Origin: Candidatus Babeliales bacterium
Lineage (GTDB): Bacteria; Babelota; Babeliae; Babelales; JACPOV01
Direction of reading: 5' to 3'
NCBI GenBank assembly: GCA_020054235.1
Contig: JAGVLQ010000010.1
Span: forward strand, 1 to 59,203
Length of the DNA: 59,203 bases
Shown here: positions 35,114 to 43,892 of the stretch, piece by piece
Numbering within the stretch: the stretch's first letter is position 1
How the letters are laid out: every line of letters starts with the position of its first letter
Notes under the pieces: generated by a model
The model's database searches: none
The model's input: only the letters and a program-made list of their open reading frames with translations
What the model was told of the DNA's origin: nothing
Translations under genes and position numbers: made by a program

Positions 35114-36826
35114 TTACCTTCTTCGCCCTTGACCACGATGACGCTTTTTGCTGCTATCTTTATCATGTCTCTTACCACCCTCGCGACGCTTATCAAAACG
35201 ATCTGTTTCTTTTCGTTGACCTGATCTTCGCTCATCCCTGTCCCTGGGCTTATCTTCTACTAAATAAATTTTATGTCTTATTTTTGCCAATGGTTTTTCA
35301 CGCATTGCTTTTAAGCAATCTTGCAAACGACTTTCAGGAATAGAAATAAATGACTTTTTATTTAAAACACGAACTTTATGCAACTCTTGCGGTTGTAATC
35401 CACACGTTAACAATAAATAGTTACGAACTTCATCTTCAGAGAAACCATCATCGCGCCCTAGCTCCATACAAATTTCTTGTGGGCTCACCGCGCCATGTGC
35501 TTTAACTTTGCTCATGTCTTCATGAATGACGTCTTTGAAAAATTTTTCTTCAAGCGCAAGAATCAATGCGCTATGTATTTCATCTTGAGAAAAAGTAGTG
35601 GTAAGTTCTTGAATTGCCTTATGCACTTTTGTTAATTTGCGATCTGGTTTTTTTGCTTGCTCTATAAAATCTGAAACCGCACCCATTTTGGTACCGATAA
35701 TTGTTTCCAACGTTGGTACTGCTATTTCTTGCAAAGTAGTATGTGCTGCCGCTTGTAACCTGCGAATACGACTAAACTCTGAAGGAGCTATAAACGTAAT
35801 TGCAATACCTTCTTTGCCTGCGCGCCCCGTTCTACCTATGCGATGAATATAACTTTCATGTTCACGTGGTACCGTAAAATTGATCACATGCGTAAGATTA
35901 GAAACGTCAATACCTCGTGCAGCAACATCGGTTGCAACTAAAATATTAAAATCTTGATGTTTAAAACCTTTAATAACTTGATTACGCAAGCTCTGCTTCA
36001 TGTCACCATGCAAGGAGTTAACTTTAAACCCTTTGGCTAATAAAATTTCCATCACTTCATTAGTCAATACTTTGGTTTGACAAAAAATGATGCCATAAAA
36101 ATTCGGCGCTGCCTCAATAAATCGCGCTATTGCATCAATGCGCTCACGCATAGGCACCACACAATAATATTGTTGTACTTGCGTGCTCACAACGCCTTTT
36201 TTTTCCGCCTTTACCGTTAAAACATTCTGCATATGCGAAATAATAAGCTGCTTAATACCAGCGCCAACCGTGGCAGAAAACAACCAAATCTGACGATCTT
36301 TTGGCGCTTGATTTAAAATAATATCAATCTCTTCTTTAAAGCCCATATCAAGCATGATATCAGCTTCATCTAATACTAATATTTTAAGTGAATTTAAAAC
36401 TAAGGTTTTGCGGCGTAAATGATCATTCAGACGACCGGGAGTACCAATAATGATTTGCGCACCGCGTTTAATGCTTGCAACTTGACGATCGATAGACATG
36501 CCGCCATAAATAGGCTCAATTATAATGCCACTTTCACGCGAAACATCTTTTAAACTCTCATAAATTTGCAAAACCAATTCGCGTGTTGGTGCTATTACCA
36601 AACCTTGTACTGCTTTTTTAGATGGATCGATAGCTTGAAGTAATGGAATTCCAAAAGCAAGCGTTTTTCCCGTACCTGTTTGTGCTTGTGCATGTACATC
36701 TGATTTGGGATTTTCTAACAACAAAGGAATAACTTTTGCTTGTATTTCGGTCGGCGTGGTAAAGCCAAGTGAATTAAGAGACTTCTTAATAGCCGGCATT
36801 AAGGGCATTTCAGTAAACGTATTCAC
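35114..36826 (-). CDS. DEAD-box ATP-dependent RNA helicase (DeaD/CsdA-like)
   Basis: Unwinds RNA in ribosome assembly and mRNA turnover. A 570-residue protein starting at a GTG (36826) with AAAGG five bases upstream. The Q motif TTPTEIQAKVIP is at about 23-34, Walker A AQTGTGKT follows, then PTREL, TPGRL, the DEAD box (VLDEADIML), SAT, VATDVAARGIDV and HRIGRTGRAGKEG. Residues about 480-540 look like a DbpA-type RNA-binding domain (YLLLTCGLQPQELHKVRVLN). The extreme C-terminus is basic (KKRHRGQGRRR). No neighbours suggest an operon. Similar to DeaD in layout; DbpA or RhlE-type roles are possible. Confidence 0.95.
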   Translation of the reverse strand: MNTFTEMPLMPAIKKSLNSLGFTTPTEIQAKVIPLLLENPKSDVHAQAQTGTGKTLAFGIPLLQAIDPSKKAVQGLVIAPTRELVLQIYESLKDVSRESGIIIEPIYGGMSIDRQVASIKRGAQIIIGTPGRLNDHLRRKTLVLNSLKILVLDEADIMLDMGFKEEIDIILNQAPKDRQIWLFSATVGAGIKQLIISHMQNVLTVKAEKKGVVSTQVQQYYCVVPMRERIDAIARFIEAAPNFYGIIFCQTKVLTNEVMEILLAKGFKVNSLHGDMKQSLRNQVIKGFKHQDFNILVATDVAARGIDVSNLTHVINFTVPREHESYIHRIGRTGRAGKEGIAITFIAPSEFSRIRRLQAAAHTTLQEIAVPTLETIIGTKMGAVSDFIEQAKKPDRKLTKVHKAIQELTTTFSQDEIHSALILALEEKFFKDVIHEDMSKVKAHGAVSPQEICMELGRDDGFSEDEVRNYLLLTCGLQPQELHKVRVLNKKSFISIPESRLQDCLKAMREKPLAKIRHKIYLVEDKPRDRDERRSGQRKETDRFDKRREGGKRHDKDSSKKRHRGQGRRR

Positions 36827-37031
36827 AAAAACCTTTCGTTAAAAACATTTTTTTTAGGTATAGCAAAAATAAAGAAAATGGAGCAATAATGTTTTTATAC
36901 TTTTTCAAGAATACAAAGACCAACTGCATTCTACTGATAAAGGTATAAAAAAAGAATGGCATAGCGCTGAGAAAAAAAGCTTAAGATAGTAACTATTTTA
37001 GCATAAAAAAGAGCCGCGGATAAGCTTTTTT

Positions 37032-37067
37032 TTAATTCTCTATTCTTTGCTGCCACCACCCACCAAA
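37032..37067 (-). repeat. 36-base repeat at the 3' end of an exported gene, copy 1
   Basis: Matches 38508-38543 at 34 of 36 positions. In copy 2 it encodes the protein end FGGWWQQRIEN and its stop. Here the same bases are read in a different frame (VGGGSKE), while the ancestral TAA at 37032-37034 is still present. Confidence 0.85.
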
Positions 37068-37732
37068 TAATCATTTTGTGAGAAATCAAGTCCGATAAGA
37101 GCTAAAGGATTAAGAATTGCATAGACTCCGGTTTTACTAATTGTATTACTTTTCTGAATAACCCTTGGTCCATGTTTCCTAAAGGTTATTCCAGTTTTCT
37201 CATCGATTACTGTGACTTCGCCAAGAATACCTTCTTCTAATAAAAAGTTTTTATCAGCACTAAACCAATTTGGATGTTTATCAAACTTTTTTTTATGATG
37301 GGCAAGTACGTCATGAAACGTAAGCATGCAATCATTTTTTCCCCATCCAAAACCTTTCTGATTGGCTTTTAGCTCATAATCAACCCCATCAATGGTGATC
37401 TTCAATAGAGCACCTTCTTTAAGGTCTTCTAAATAATGATAAGGAAGGTATTCGGGAAATGTTTTTCCCTCGATAGGATGTCCCCATGCAAGGCGTGGTG
37501 ATTGAAATGGTGGTTCTGTCCAAACCCATACAGGTTGCAAAACATCATTTGGTTTGATTTCTTGATCATTTAAAATTTCTTTAATAGTGGGACCTGACAA
37601 AGTTATTTTTCCTTGTCCGGCATAAACTGTTCCTGGAACAATGGCGATGTTGCCTTTTATTACAATTTTTGATTCCATAGCCGGCATTAAGCTTGAGATC
37701 AACATTATGAATGTTAACAATATTTTTTTCAT
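37040..37732 (-). CDS. Exported protein of the C-terminal-anchor cluster, altered end
   Basis: A 230-residue protein of unknown function with a signal peptide (MKKILLTFIMLISSLMPAMES). The mature region has PVWVWTEPPFQSPRLAWGHP, DLKEGALLKITIDGVDYELK and a dedicated FHDVLAHHKKKF segment. Two of these blocks have counterparts in the neighbouring gene at 37748 (DLKEDNILKIILGNQCYMLT). The C-terminus begins like its neighbours (GVYAILNPLALIGL) but then breaks off into VGGGSKE in a shifted frame, so the membrane segment is incomplete. It is third in rank of decay among the cluster and may no longer be fully functional. The start has no strong Shine-Dalgarno. Confidence 0.65.
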   Translation of the reverse strand: MKKILLTFIMLISSLMPAMESKIVIKGNIAIVPGTVYAGQGKITLSGPTIKEILNDQEIKPNDVLQPVWVWTEPPFQSPRLAWGHPIEGKTFPEYLPYHYLEDLKEGALLKITIDGVDYELKANQKGFGWGKNDCMLTFHDVLAHHKKKFDKHPNWFSADKNFLLEEGILGEVTVIDEKTGITFRKHGPRVIQKSNTISKTGVYAILNPLALIGLDFSQNDYLVGGGSKE

Positions 37733-37747
37733 CTTAGTGGTCTCGTT

Positions 37748-38497
37748 TTATTGTTTGTTTTGTGCAATGGTGTGGTTGAGAGCATTTGTTCCCTTGCTAT
37801 ACCAGTTGCCAAAGCTTTTGAAGCAACTAAAGGCAGCACCAGTGAAGTTCTTTAGTGTATCAATAATTGATCGTGGATTGTAGTACCATGCAAGTCCACC
37901 AAGAACCAAGATGCCAAACATTACATAATACCCTGTACTGCTTATATACTGCGGATTGGTTATCTTTCCATAGTTAATTTTTTCAAGCTCACGATTCGAT
38001 ACCTTTATGTACTCAATTTTATCAATATTGTAGTCAATTTTATCAATATTATTTAAACCATGTATACCAGCGTCAAGATCTATCTTATAACAATCAGTTC
38101 CTGAATTAAGTTTTTTAAAAATTTCTTCAAAAGTATTTTGATCTTTATTATTTTCAAAAGCCTTTTGTTTTGCAGTAAGCATATAACATTGATTACCCAA
38201 AATTATTTTAAGAATATTGTCTTCCTTCAGGTCTTTTAACTGAGAAGAAGCTAGTAGCCATGGAAGTTTTGATACAAGTTGTTCTGTATGTTGTGGAAGG
38301 TTATCTTTTTGATTTTTCCATTTATACTTTATTAATTGATATTCAGTTTCCTTTGCATTCTTCACTACATATTTTCTATCTCCACCTAGAAAAATATCAA
38401 GTTCAACTGCAGGTTTCGGAGAAAGATTTTCCATAGCATGTATGTTTACTTCTAAACCTAAAAACAAAAGCATGAGATATGTTAATATTTTTTTCAT
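37748..38497 (-). CDS. Exported protein with C-terminal membrane anchor
   Basis: A 249-residue protein with a signal peptide (MKKILTYLMLLFLGLEVNIHAMEN), a variable charged region (DLKEDNILKIILGNQCYMLT, a short NNIDKIDYNIDKIEY repeat), one C-terminal membrane segment (YYVMFGILVLGGLAWYY) and a tail NPRSIIDTLKNF followed by SCFKSFGNW. The last two parts match the other cluster members at 38508 and 39245. AAGAAG gives only a weak ribosome-binding site. The shared anchor with variable ectodomains suggests a family of envelope or host-facing proteins. No known domain is recognised. Confidence 0.7.
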   Translation of the reverse strand: MKKILTYLMLLFLGLEVNIHAMENLSPKPAVELDIFLGGDRKYVVKNAKETEYQLIKYKWKNQKDNLPQHTEQLVSKLPWLLASSQLKDLKEDNILKIILGNQCYMLTAKQKAFENNKDQNTFEEIFKKLNSGTDCYKIDLDAGIHGLNNIDKIDYNIDKIEYIKVSNRELEKINYGKITNPQYISSTGYYVMFGILVLGGLAWYYNPRSIIDTLKNFTGAAFSCFKSFGNWYSKGTNALNHTIAQNKQ

Positions 38498-38507
38498 GTT
38501 AATCTTC

Positions 38508-39221
38508 TTAATTCTCTATTCTTTGCTGCCACCAGCCGCCAAAGAAATATTTGAAAGGCTCAAGAAATAATGAGGGTTTTAAATACAACGCAAGACCGAT
38601 AACGGCAAAAATGCTCAACTTTGCGTAAAGACCGCTATTGGTATTGGATGTATCAAACTTGTAAGAACCAATTGAAATTGAGCTTTGATTAGATTTGACT
38701 GGGTTAGGTACAAAACTTTCTTGTATGTTACCCTCGCGATCAAGCCTACAAAACGGTACATTTTCTTGGTTCATTTTATTTAAATATTGTGCAAATTCTA
38801 AAAGCGACATGAATTGCGTAGAGTTTTCTTTTTTTATATTCGTTCTTTCAGCAATAGCTAACATAGGTTTTATTGTATATGAAATTGTATATGAATTATA
38901 TCCCGTGTTAGGAGATTTCTCATAATAATAATCTGCATAAACAAGAATATCCTCGACAGGATAATACTTAGGTGCAGAATTTTTGCAAAATTCATCATCG
39001 GATTTTGAACTTACTTTTACCAAAAGGGTATCTTTAGTAATCGTGTTACTTGTTTTCCAGATGTCCAGCTTTGGATTATTAGCAAAATCGCCTGCACGGT
39101 ACAACGTTAATTCTTCTATAGTTAAAACAAGTTTATTCTTTAAAGAATTTGCAGGTTCCATAGCCCCAACAAACAACGGCAAACTGCAAAGCAAACTTAA
39201 AACTAAAAATATCTTTTTCAT
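38508..39221 (-). CDS. Exported protein with C-terminal membrane anchor
   Basis: A 237-residue protein. The ATG at 39221 is chosen over the longer frame at 39266 because GAGGAAATC immediately precedes it and a signal peptide follows (MKKIFLVLSLLCSLPLFVGAMEP). The ectodomain (EELTLYRAGDFANNPKLDIW, YYPVEDILVYADYYYEKSP) is not recognised; a FMSLLEFAQYLNKM helix resembles the FHDVLAHHKKKF region of the gene at 37040. The C-terminus has a membrane segment (LSIFAVIGLALYLKPSLFLE) and the tail FGGWWQQRIEN, which is the intact version of the repeat seen at 37032. Confidence 0.72.
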   Translation of the reverse strand: MKKIFLVLSLLCSLPLFVGAMEPANSLKNKLVLTIEELTLYRAGDFANNPKLDIWKTSNTITKDTLLVKVSSKSDDEFCKNSAPKYYPVEDILVYADYYYEKSPNTGYNSYTISYTIKPMLAIAERTNIKKENSTQFMSLLEFAQYLNKMNQENVPFCRLDREGNIQESFVPNPVKSNQSSISIGSYKFDTSNTNSGLYAKLSIFAVIGLALYLKPSLFLEPFKYFFGGWWQQRIEN

Positions 39222-39244
39222 GATTTCCTCTATTATTTTAAAAG

Positions 39245-39956
39245 TCAATGAGTAGCCTTCTGCCAACAGCTGGTTACAAAGCTTTTAACTGATTCAATGA
39301 TTGATGCTGGATTATTGTACAAAACATAAGCACCAAAAGCCAAGATTCCAATACCAGCAACAAAGGTTTTAGTTTGATTAGACAAGTTTGATGCAAAAAA
39401 ACCTGATGAAGAATTTTTTAATGAAGACGTTTCACTGCGTTCTAATTGATTTTTTTTTGGTAATTCATTCTTTAATTTATTTTCAGTTTCTTTCGCCCTT
39501 GTTCTTTCAATTTCTTTCGCTTTTGTTCTCAGTGTTTCCAAATTTTGTTTAACGTCATTCATATTCAACAACGTTTTTACATCAGATGATATCCTTTTGC
39601 GAAGATCCTCTTGCAAAGCTGACCTGATGCAGAGGCACCCACTCAAGAGAACTATAGGGCACATAAAATGTATGGTTCTTAGAAATCTCAAAATACTGTA
39701 CTGGTAGAAATCTATATGTTTTTTGGTCAAGTTCTTTATAAATGAATTCGAAATTAGAATCATGACCCAAATTTTGTGCATACCTCTTTTGATATTTTTC
39801 ATTGAAATTCAATGGTGTTAATACACCGTTCAAATTTTTTTCTAACAAGATAAGATTTCTTTCTGGTACAAATGGAATAACAAAACCTACTTGAGACATC
39901 ATAGCTTGTGCGAAACTTGAGCATGCAAACATTATTGCTAAAAATATCTTTTTCAT
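39245..39956 (-). pseudogene. Exported anchor-cluster gene split by a frameshift
   Basis: The N-terminal part reads from an ATG at 39956 (with GGAGG upstream) as a signal peptide (MKKIFLAIMFACSSFAQAM) and ectodomain up to SSLEWVPLHQVSFA, then meets a stop at 39582. A second frame, one base shifted, continues from about 39630 as LQEDLRKRISSDVKTLLN, a coiled coil, a membrane segment (FVAGIGILAFGAYVLYN) and the tail NPASIIESVKSFV...CWQ. Together they form one cluster member of about 235 residues. The shift region shows no slippery heptamer. It is either a recent mutation or a sequencing error. Confidence 0.75.
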
Positions 39957-40166
39957 AATAACAACCTCCACAGAATATTAACAAATTGTCATTTATTATT
40001 GTAAATTAATATTAATAAAAAGCAAGCGAAAGAGCTGCTTTTATTTTAACATTTTCTATTTGTATTAATTAATTAGTATTGAGGTTGAACTATTGCGTAA
40101 AATTCTGTGCAATAAGAAAAAAAAGCCAACTTTTCGTTAGGGTTTAGTTTTTTTGAAAAAATTAGT

Positions 40167-40541
40167 TTAGCTTTCAGCGCGAATAGGAGTATAAAGCCCC
40201 TTCTCTTGTAATTCCTTGAGCGCTTCAGGATAATCTTTCAGGCAAGCTTCAAGAAGTAATGGTGCTGATATTGTCATCGATCTCATAATCATTGCACGAT
40301 TTGGATCATCTTTTAAATAGTGATTATAGTCAGCAAAAGCATGTTGAATTGTCACCGCAACGCCATACGGCTCAAGTTTTTTCTCTGCAATTTTTTTTAT
40401 AAACTGCGTTTTTTCATCAAAATGCTCAAATGCTGGCAAGCGTTGTCTTAAAACTTCTGCATTAGGCATTTTGACGGGCGTAGCAAAACAGGAAATGGAT
40501 AGAGTAAACAATGCTCCAAAACTAAGAAGTTGTTTTTTCAT
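40167..40541 (-). CDS. Small exported protein, unknown
   Basis: A 124-residue protein with AAGGA before the ATG and a signal peptide (MKKQLLSFGALFTLSISCFATPV). The mature part is mostly helical (EVLRQRLPAFEHFDEKTQF, PLLLEACLKDYPEALKELQE) without cysteines or a recognisable domain. It is separated from the anchor cluster by about 210 bases and from the barrel gene by 85 bases. It is probably periplasmic. No family is recognised. Confidence 0.65.
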   Translation of the reverse strand: MKKQLLSFGALFTLSISCFATPVKMPNAEVLRQRLPAFEHFDEKTQFIKKIAEKKLEPYGVAVTIQHAFADYNHYLKDDPNRAMIMRSMTISAPLLLEACLKDYPEALKELQEKGLYTPIRAES

Positions 40542-40625
40542 AAAATCCTTGAAATAGAAATAGATATATTAGAAGTTAATAAGCCCTAATATACCATAAA
40601 AAAAGCTAAAGAGAAGATTATGAGC

Positions 40626-41249
40626 TTAAAAATAAACCGTCAAGCCAGCACGCACATCAAAACCACCGACATCAATTTTTATAGAATCATGTTTTTGGCG
40701 CGGGAATAAATAACGGAAGGCACTGAAAATAGATAAATGATGATGCACAGGATACATAAAGCCTGCTTCAACTTCTCCTAAACCTCTTACTTGTTGCACG
40801 TGACCTAAATAGCTTTTCTCTCTTATGTAAGCAAAACCACCACCTAAAGAACCATATAAGCGAACACCACGATCAAAATCTTTGGAAAGACGTACGTATG
40901 CAATTACTGGCACTTCTTGCAACCACGTATGCCGTTGAAGAAATGTTGTTTTGCCAAAAGCTAACCAATAACTTGCTTTTGCTCCAAATCCCCACGGTGA
41001 ATCACACAGTTTATAGCAAAAATCAGCCGTAAAAATATTGCCCATCCCGAGACCATATACTTCTCTAAAATTATGATCCGAATGTTTGAATACATAACCA
41101 GAAGAAAAAGCCAGGTTAAAGCGAGCATCTTGAAAATCATCAAAACAACAAACATATTCTTTAGCACAAGATTTACTCATACTTTGTTGAGATTTAACAT
41201 GAGCGCTCAACAATAATCCAACCGATAAAAAAAACAATAACTTTTTCAT
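40626..41249 (-). CDS. Outer-membrane beta-barrel protein (OmpA-like barrel)
   Basis: A 207-residue protein with AAGGA before the ATG and a signal peptide (MKKLLFFLSVGLLLSAHVKS). The mature part shows about eight amphipathic strands (ARFNLAFSSGYVF, WGFGAKASYWLAFG, GVRLYGSLGGGFAY, HLSIFSAFRYLF) and ends DVRAGLTVYF with the terminal Phe expected by the BAM machinery. A CAKEYVCC cysteine cluster lies at the N-terminus. It follows the YVTN propeller gene by 11 bases, so they are probably co-transcribed. Function is unknown. Confidence 0.75.
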   Translation of the reverse strand: MKKLLFFLSVGLLLSAHVKSQQSMSKSCAKEYVCCFDDFQDARFNLAFSSGYVFKHSDHNFREVYGLGMGNIFTADFCYKLCDSPWGFGAKASYWLAFGKTTFLQRHTWLQEVPVIAYVRLSKDFDRGVRLYGSLGGGFAYIREKSYLGHVQQVRGLGEVEAGFMYPVHHHLSIFSAFRYLFPRQKHDSIKIDVGGFDVRAGLTVYF

Positions 41250-41260
41250 AAAAACTTTCC

Positions 41261-42367
41261 TTATTTAAGCCACATTCTTTCAAGAATATCAAGTACCAAA
41301 ACGATATTAGAAGTATAATTGGTAAGGTACGCAAATTTGCCATCGGAAGAAATAGCAATACCAGCAGGTGATCGACCAACGGGAATGGTAACTGGCAATA
41401 AAGTATTGGATGCTATATCAATAATATTAACGGTCCCTTGCCCTGCTGTTAATCCGGTAAAATTTATAGTATTCGTATAAAGGGTATCGTAACTCGTCAC
41501 GTAAGCATAACGACTATCTGGCGTGATAGCTATACTTGAAGGTTGGATGCCAATGGGAATAGTTGCAACAATTGCATTAATTGTTAAATCAACAACACTA
41601 ACCGTGGTGCCAACTGGCGTAAAATTATTACTGCCAAAATTTGTTACATACGCAAATTTACCATCGGAAGTTATTGCAATGGCAAATGGCCCAGAAAATC
41701 CTGGGATTGTTGCAATAACTGTGTTATTACTAGTTTGAATAACACTCATGGTACCGGTACCAGGATTGCCATCAACATAGTTAATAGTATAAACAAACCG
41801 CCCATCAGGCGATATGGCAATAGCAGCAGGTGCCAAGCCAACCATAATAGGTGCACCAATAATTGTATTAGTGTTCAAATCAACAACGCGCACCGTTGTT
41901 GCAGTACCACTCGTCATTCCTGCACCGTAATTATTAACATACGCTCGTGTACCATCGGGAGTTATGACCATACCAGAAGGACCATCAAAACCTCCGATAA
42001 TTCCTTCAACGGTGTTTGATATGGTATTGATAATAGATATTGTTGTCCCAAAACTGTTCGTTATATACGCTTTAGTACCTGAAGCATTTATTGTTACGGT
42101 ATAAGGCTGCATAAAACTCGCGTCATTGATGGTTGTCACAACCGTATTATTGGTTAAATTTAATACACTGACATTGTCACTATTTGCAATGCCATAATTA
42201 TTATTATTTGCAACGTAAGCAAACCGGTTATCTGGCGTTAATGCAATACCTGCCGGCGTTACACCAACGTTCATCAGAGCAATTGTACGATCAGGAGAAA
42301 TGGCATAAGAATAGTGGTAAAAAATTAAAAAAACTAAGAAAGAAAATTTTTGTATTCTGCGTATCAT
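41261..42367 (-). CDS. Exported YVTN-type beta-propeller protein
   Basis: A 368-residue protein with a signal peptide (MIRRIQKFSFLVFLIFYHYSYA) and GAGG before the ATG. Seven YVTN-family blades of about 45 residues are clear: each has a version of PAGIALTPDNRFAYVANN followed by VSVLNLTNNTVV. Such propellers occur on the surface of archaea and bacteria and in periplasmic proteins, where they bind partners or metals. It is the first gene of a likely pair with the outer-membrane barrel. A cell-surface complex of the two is possible. Confidence 0.88.
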   Translation of the reverse strand: MIRRIQKFSFLVFLIFYHYSYAISPDRTIALMNVGVTPAGIALTPDNRFAYVANNNNYGIANSDNVSVLNLTNNTVVTTINDASFMQPYTVTINASGTKAYITNSFGTTISIINTISNTVEGIIGGFDGPSGMVITPDGTRAYVNNYGAGMTSGTATTVRVVDLNTNTIIGAPIMVGLAPAAIAISPDGRFVYTINYVDGNPGTGTMSVIQTSNNTVIATIPGFSGPFAIAITSDGKFAYVTNFGSNNFTPVGTTVSVVDLTINAIVATIPIGIQPSSIAITPDSRYAYVTSYDTLYTNTINFTGLTAGQGTVNIIDIASNTLLPVTIPVGRSPAGIAISSDGKFAYLTNYTSNIVLVLDILERMWLK

Positions 42368-42536
42368 TACTACCTCACTTTAATTTTAACCTGGAAACTT
42401 GTTCACAAGCCTAAAAAGAGTTTTATATTCTGTCAACAAAAAGAAAACCATACCTTGTAAAAGATATTAATTCTGATTTGCTTAATTACATTAAATTAGC
42501 CTTTTATAAATAACTATAAAATATGCAAGGAAAGCG

Positions 42537-43127
42537 ATGGTGAAATCATTTCAAGCAATTTTCATTTTCTTATTTACAAATATTACAACGCATGCAACGT
42601 TTCTATATGAATCGAAACGCATCATGTACAGAGAATTTACCTATGATGATGTACAAGCTTTAGAGCTCATATTGTGTGACAAAGAAGTAATGGAATATAA
42701 CATCTCCTATCCTGAACTTATCAAAGCAGTTTTTCATGTATTTTGCCAACAAGAAATTCAAGACTTTATTGCACGACAAATTACTTCATACCAAGAACAT
42801 GGTTTTGGCCTTTATGCCATGATAAAAAAAGATGACGGTACCTTAATCGGCATTACCGGCCTGAAAGAGCATGAATTTGAAGGCAAACATTACCCAATGA
42901 TTGTATACAGACTTGCAAAAAAATATTGGGGCTTGGGTTACGCAAATGAAGCCGCGCGCGCAACCTGCGATTACACTCGTGATGTATTACATATGCCAGA
43001 AATGATTGCAACAATTGATCCAGCTAATATACCATCAATTAAAGTAATAAAAAAAGCAGGTTTTTCCTTTTGGAAAGTGGCACCATTTCGTGGATTTCCG
43101 TTCAATTTTTATCGTATAAATTTTTGA
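42537..43127 (+). CDS. Exported GNAT acetyltransferase (RimJ/RimL-like)
   Basis: A 196-residue protein. The ATG at 42537 has AAGGA upstream and leads into a signal peptide (MVKSFQAIFIFLFTNITTHATF). A RimJ/RimL-type GNAT domain follows: IMYREFTYDDVQALELIL, LIGITGLKEHEFEG, YRLAKKYWGLGYANEA with the acetyl-CoA loop near 128-142, and IPSIKVIKKAGFSFW. Family members acetylate protein N-termini or antibiotics in the cytosol. A second exported GNAT lies at 28945, unrelated in detail. Export of an acetyl-CoA-dependent enzyme again points to action in a host cell. An internal ATG near residue 30 could give a cytosolic form. Confidence 0.8.
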   Translation: MVKSFQAIFIFLFTNITTHATFLYESKRIMYREFTYDDVQALELILCDKEVMEYNISYPELIKAVFHVFCQQEIQDFIARQITSYQEHGFGLYAMIKKDDGTLIGITGLKEHEFEGKHYPMIVYRLAKKYWGLGYANEAARATCDYTRDVLHMPEMIATIDPANIPSIKVIKKAGFSFWKVAPFRGFPFNFYRINF

Positions 43128-43133
43128 ACAAAA

Positions 43134-43892
43134 TTACTCAGGTACCTTCGTTATTTGTGTATAATCAATTTTTCCAACCAAATCATCTGGGCCTAAGTGC
43201 TTTTTTTGTTCAGCATCAAACTTTTTGACAATTTTTCCATCTTGCAAAACCCATATTTTATTGCCAACTTTTAAGGCAAGCTCTGGATCATGCGTAATTA
43301 ATAAGGTAGTGACCCTATGTTTTTCAACCCATTGAACTGCATGTGCTAAAAGGCGGGTTGCCGCTTGTGGGTCAAGAGCTGCTGTTGGCTCATCAAGCAA
43401 TAATATTTTAGGGATTGATTGTGTGGCCATGGCAAAAGCAATAAGTTGGCGCTGACCACCGGATAAATCTTTCATCAATTTATTTAACATTGAAGCGTCC
43501 ATACCTAATTGGCCAATTATATTTTCAGCATCGGTCATTGATAAAGAACTCAATCCATCTTTCAAAGAAGCCCTTCGCCCTTTATAGTGAGCCAAAGCAA
43601 GATTTTGCAAAACCGTCAAATTTCCAACGGTGTTTAAATTAATATTTTGAAAAAGCCGTGAAATCCAGCATGCTCTCTTTTGCTCATTACATTCAGTAAT
43701 AGCAATTCCATCAAGATCTATCGTGCCTGAATTAGGTTTTAAAGTACCGGCAATTGTATCAAAAAATGTACTTTTTCCTGCACCATTCGTACCAACTACA
43801 ACAACAAAGTCACCTTCTTCAATTAAACCATCAATGTTGCGAAGCACGAGATTATTACCACGCCATACGTTTAAGTTTTTAAACAGCATCAT
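43134..43892 (-). CDS. ABC transporter ATP-binding protein (TrpZ-like)
   Basis: A 252-residue ATPase. Walker A is GTNGAGKST near 35-43, the signature LSGGQRQLIAFAMA, Walker B ILLLDEPTAALDPQ and the H-loop THDPEL. It belongs to the branch that pairs with TrpX/YufQ-type permeases. AAGGAG precedes the two adjacent ATGs at 43892 and 43889. The gene overlaps the permease by 14 bases and is the last gene of the ilvE-ABC operon. It powers import of the substrate, probably an amino acid. Confidence 0.92.
   Translation of the reverse strand: MMLFKNLNVWRGNNLVLRNIDGLIEEGDFVVVVGTNGAGKSTFFDTIAGTLKPNSGTIDLDGIAITECNEQKRACWISRLFQNINLNTVGNLTVLQNLALAHYKGRRASLKDGLSSLSMTDAENIIGQLGMDASMLNKLMKDLSGGQRQLIAFAMATQSIPKILLLDEPTAALDPQAATRLLAHAVQWVEKHRVTTLLITHDPELALKVGNKIWVLQDGKIVKKFDAEQKKHLGPDDLVGKIDYTQITKVPE

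Noticed and set aside
35062-35343. Plus-strand ORF of 93 codons opposite the helicase 3' end
   Set aside because: It lies mostly within the helicase gene on the other strand and reflects its codon pattern.
39582-39802. Programmed frameshifting to join the two halves of the cluster gene
   Set aside because: No slippery sequence, downstream pseudoknot or internal Shine-Dalgarno is visible at the junction.
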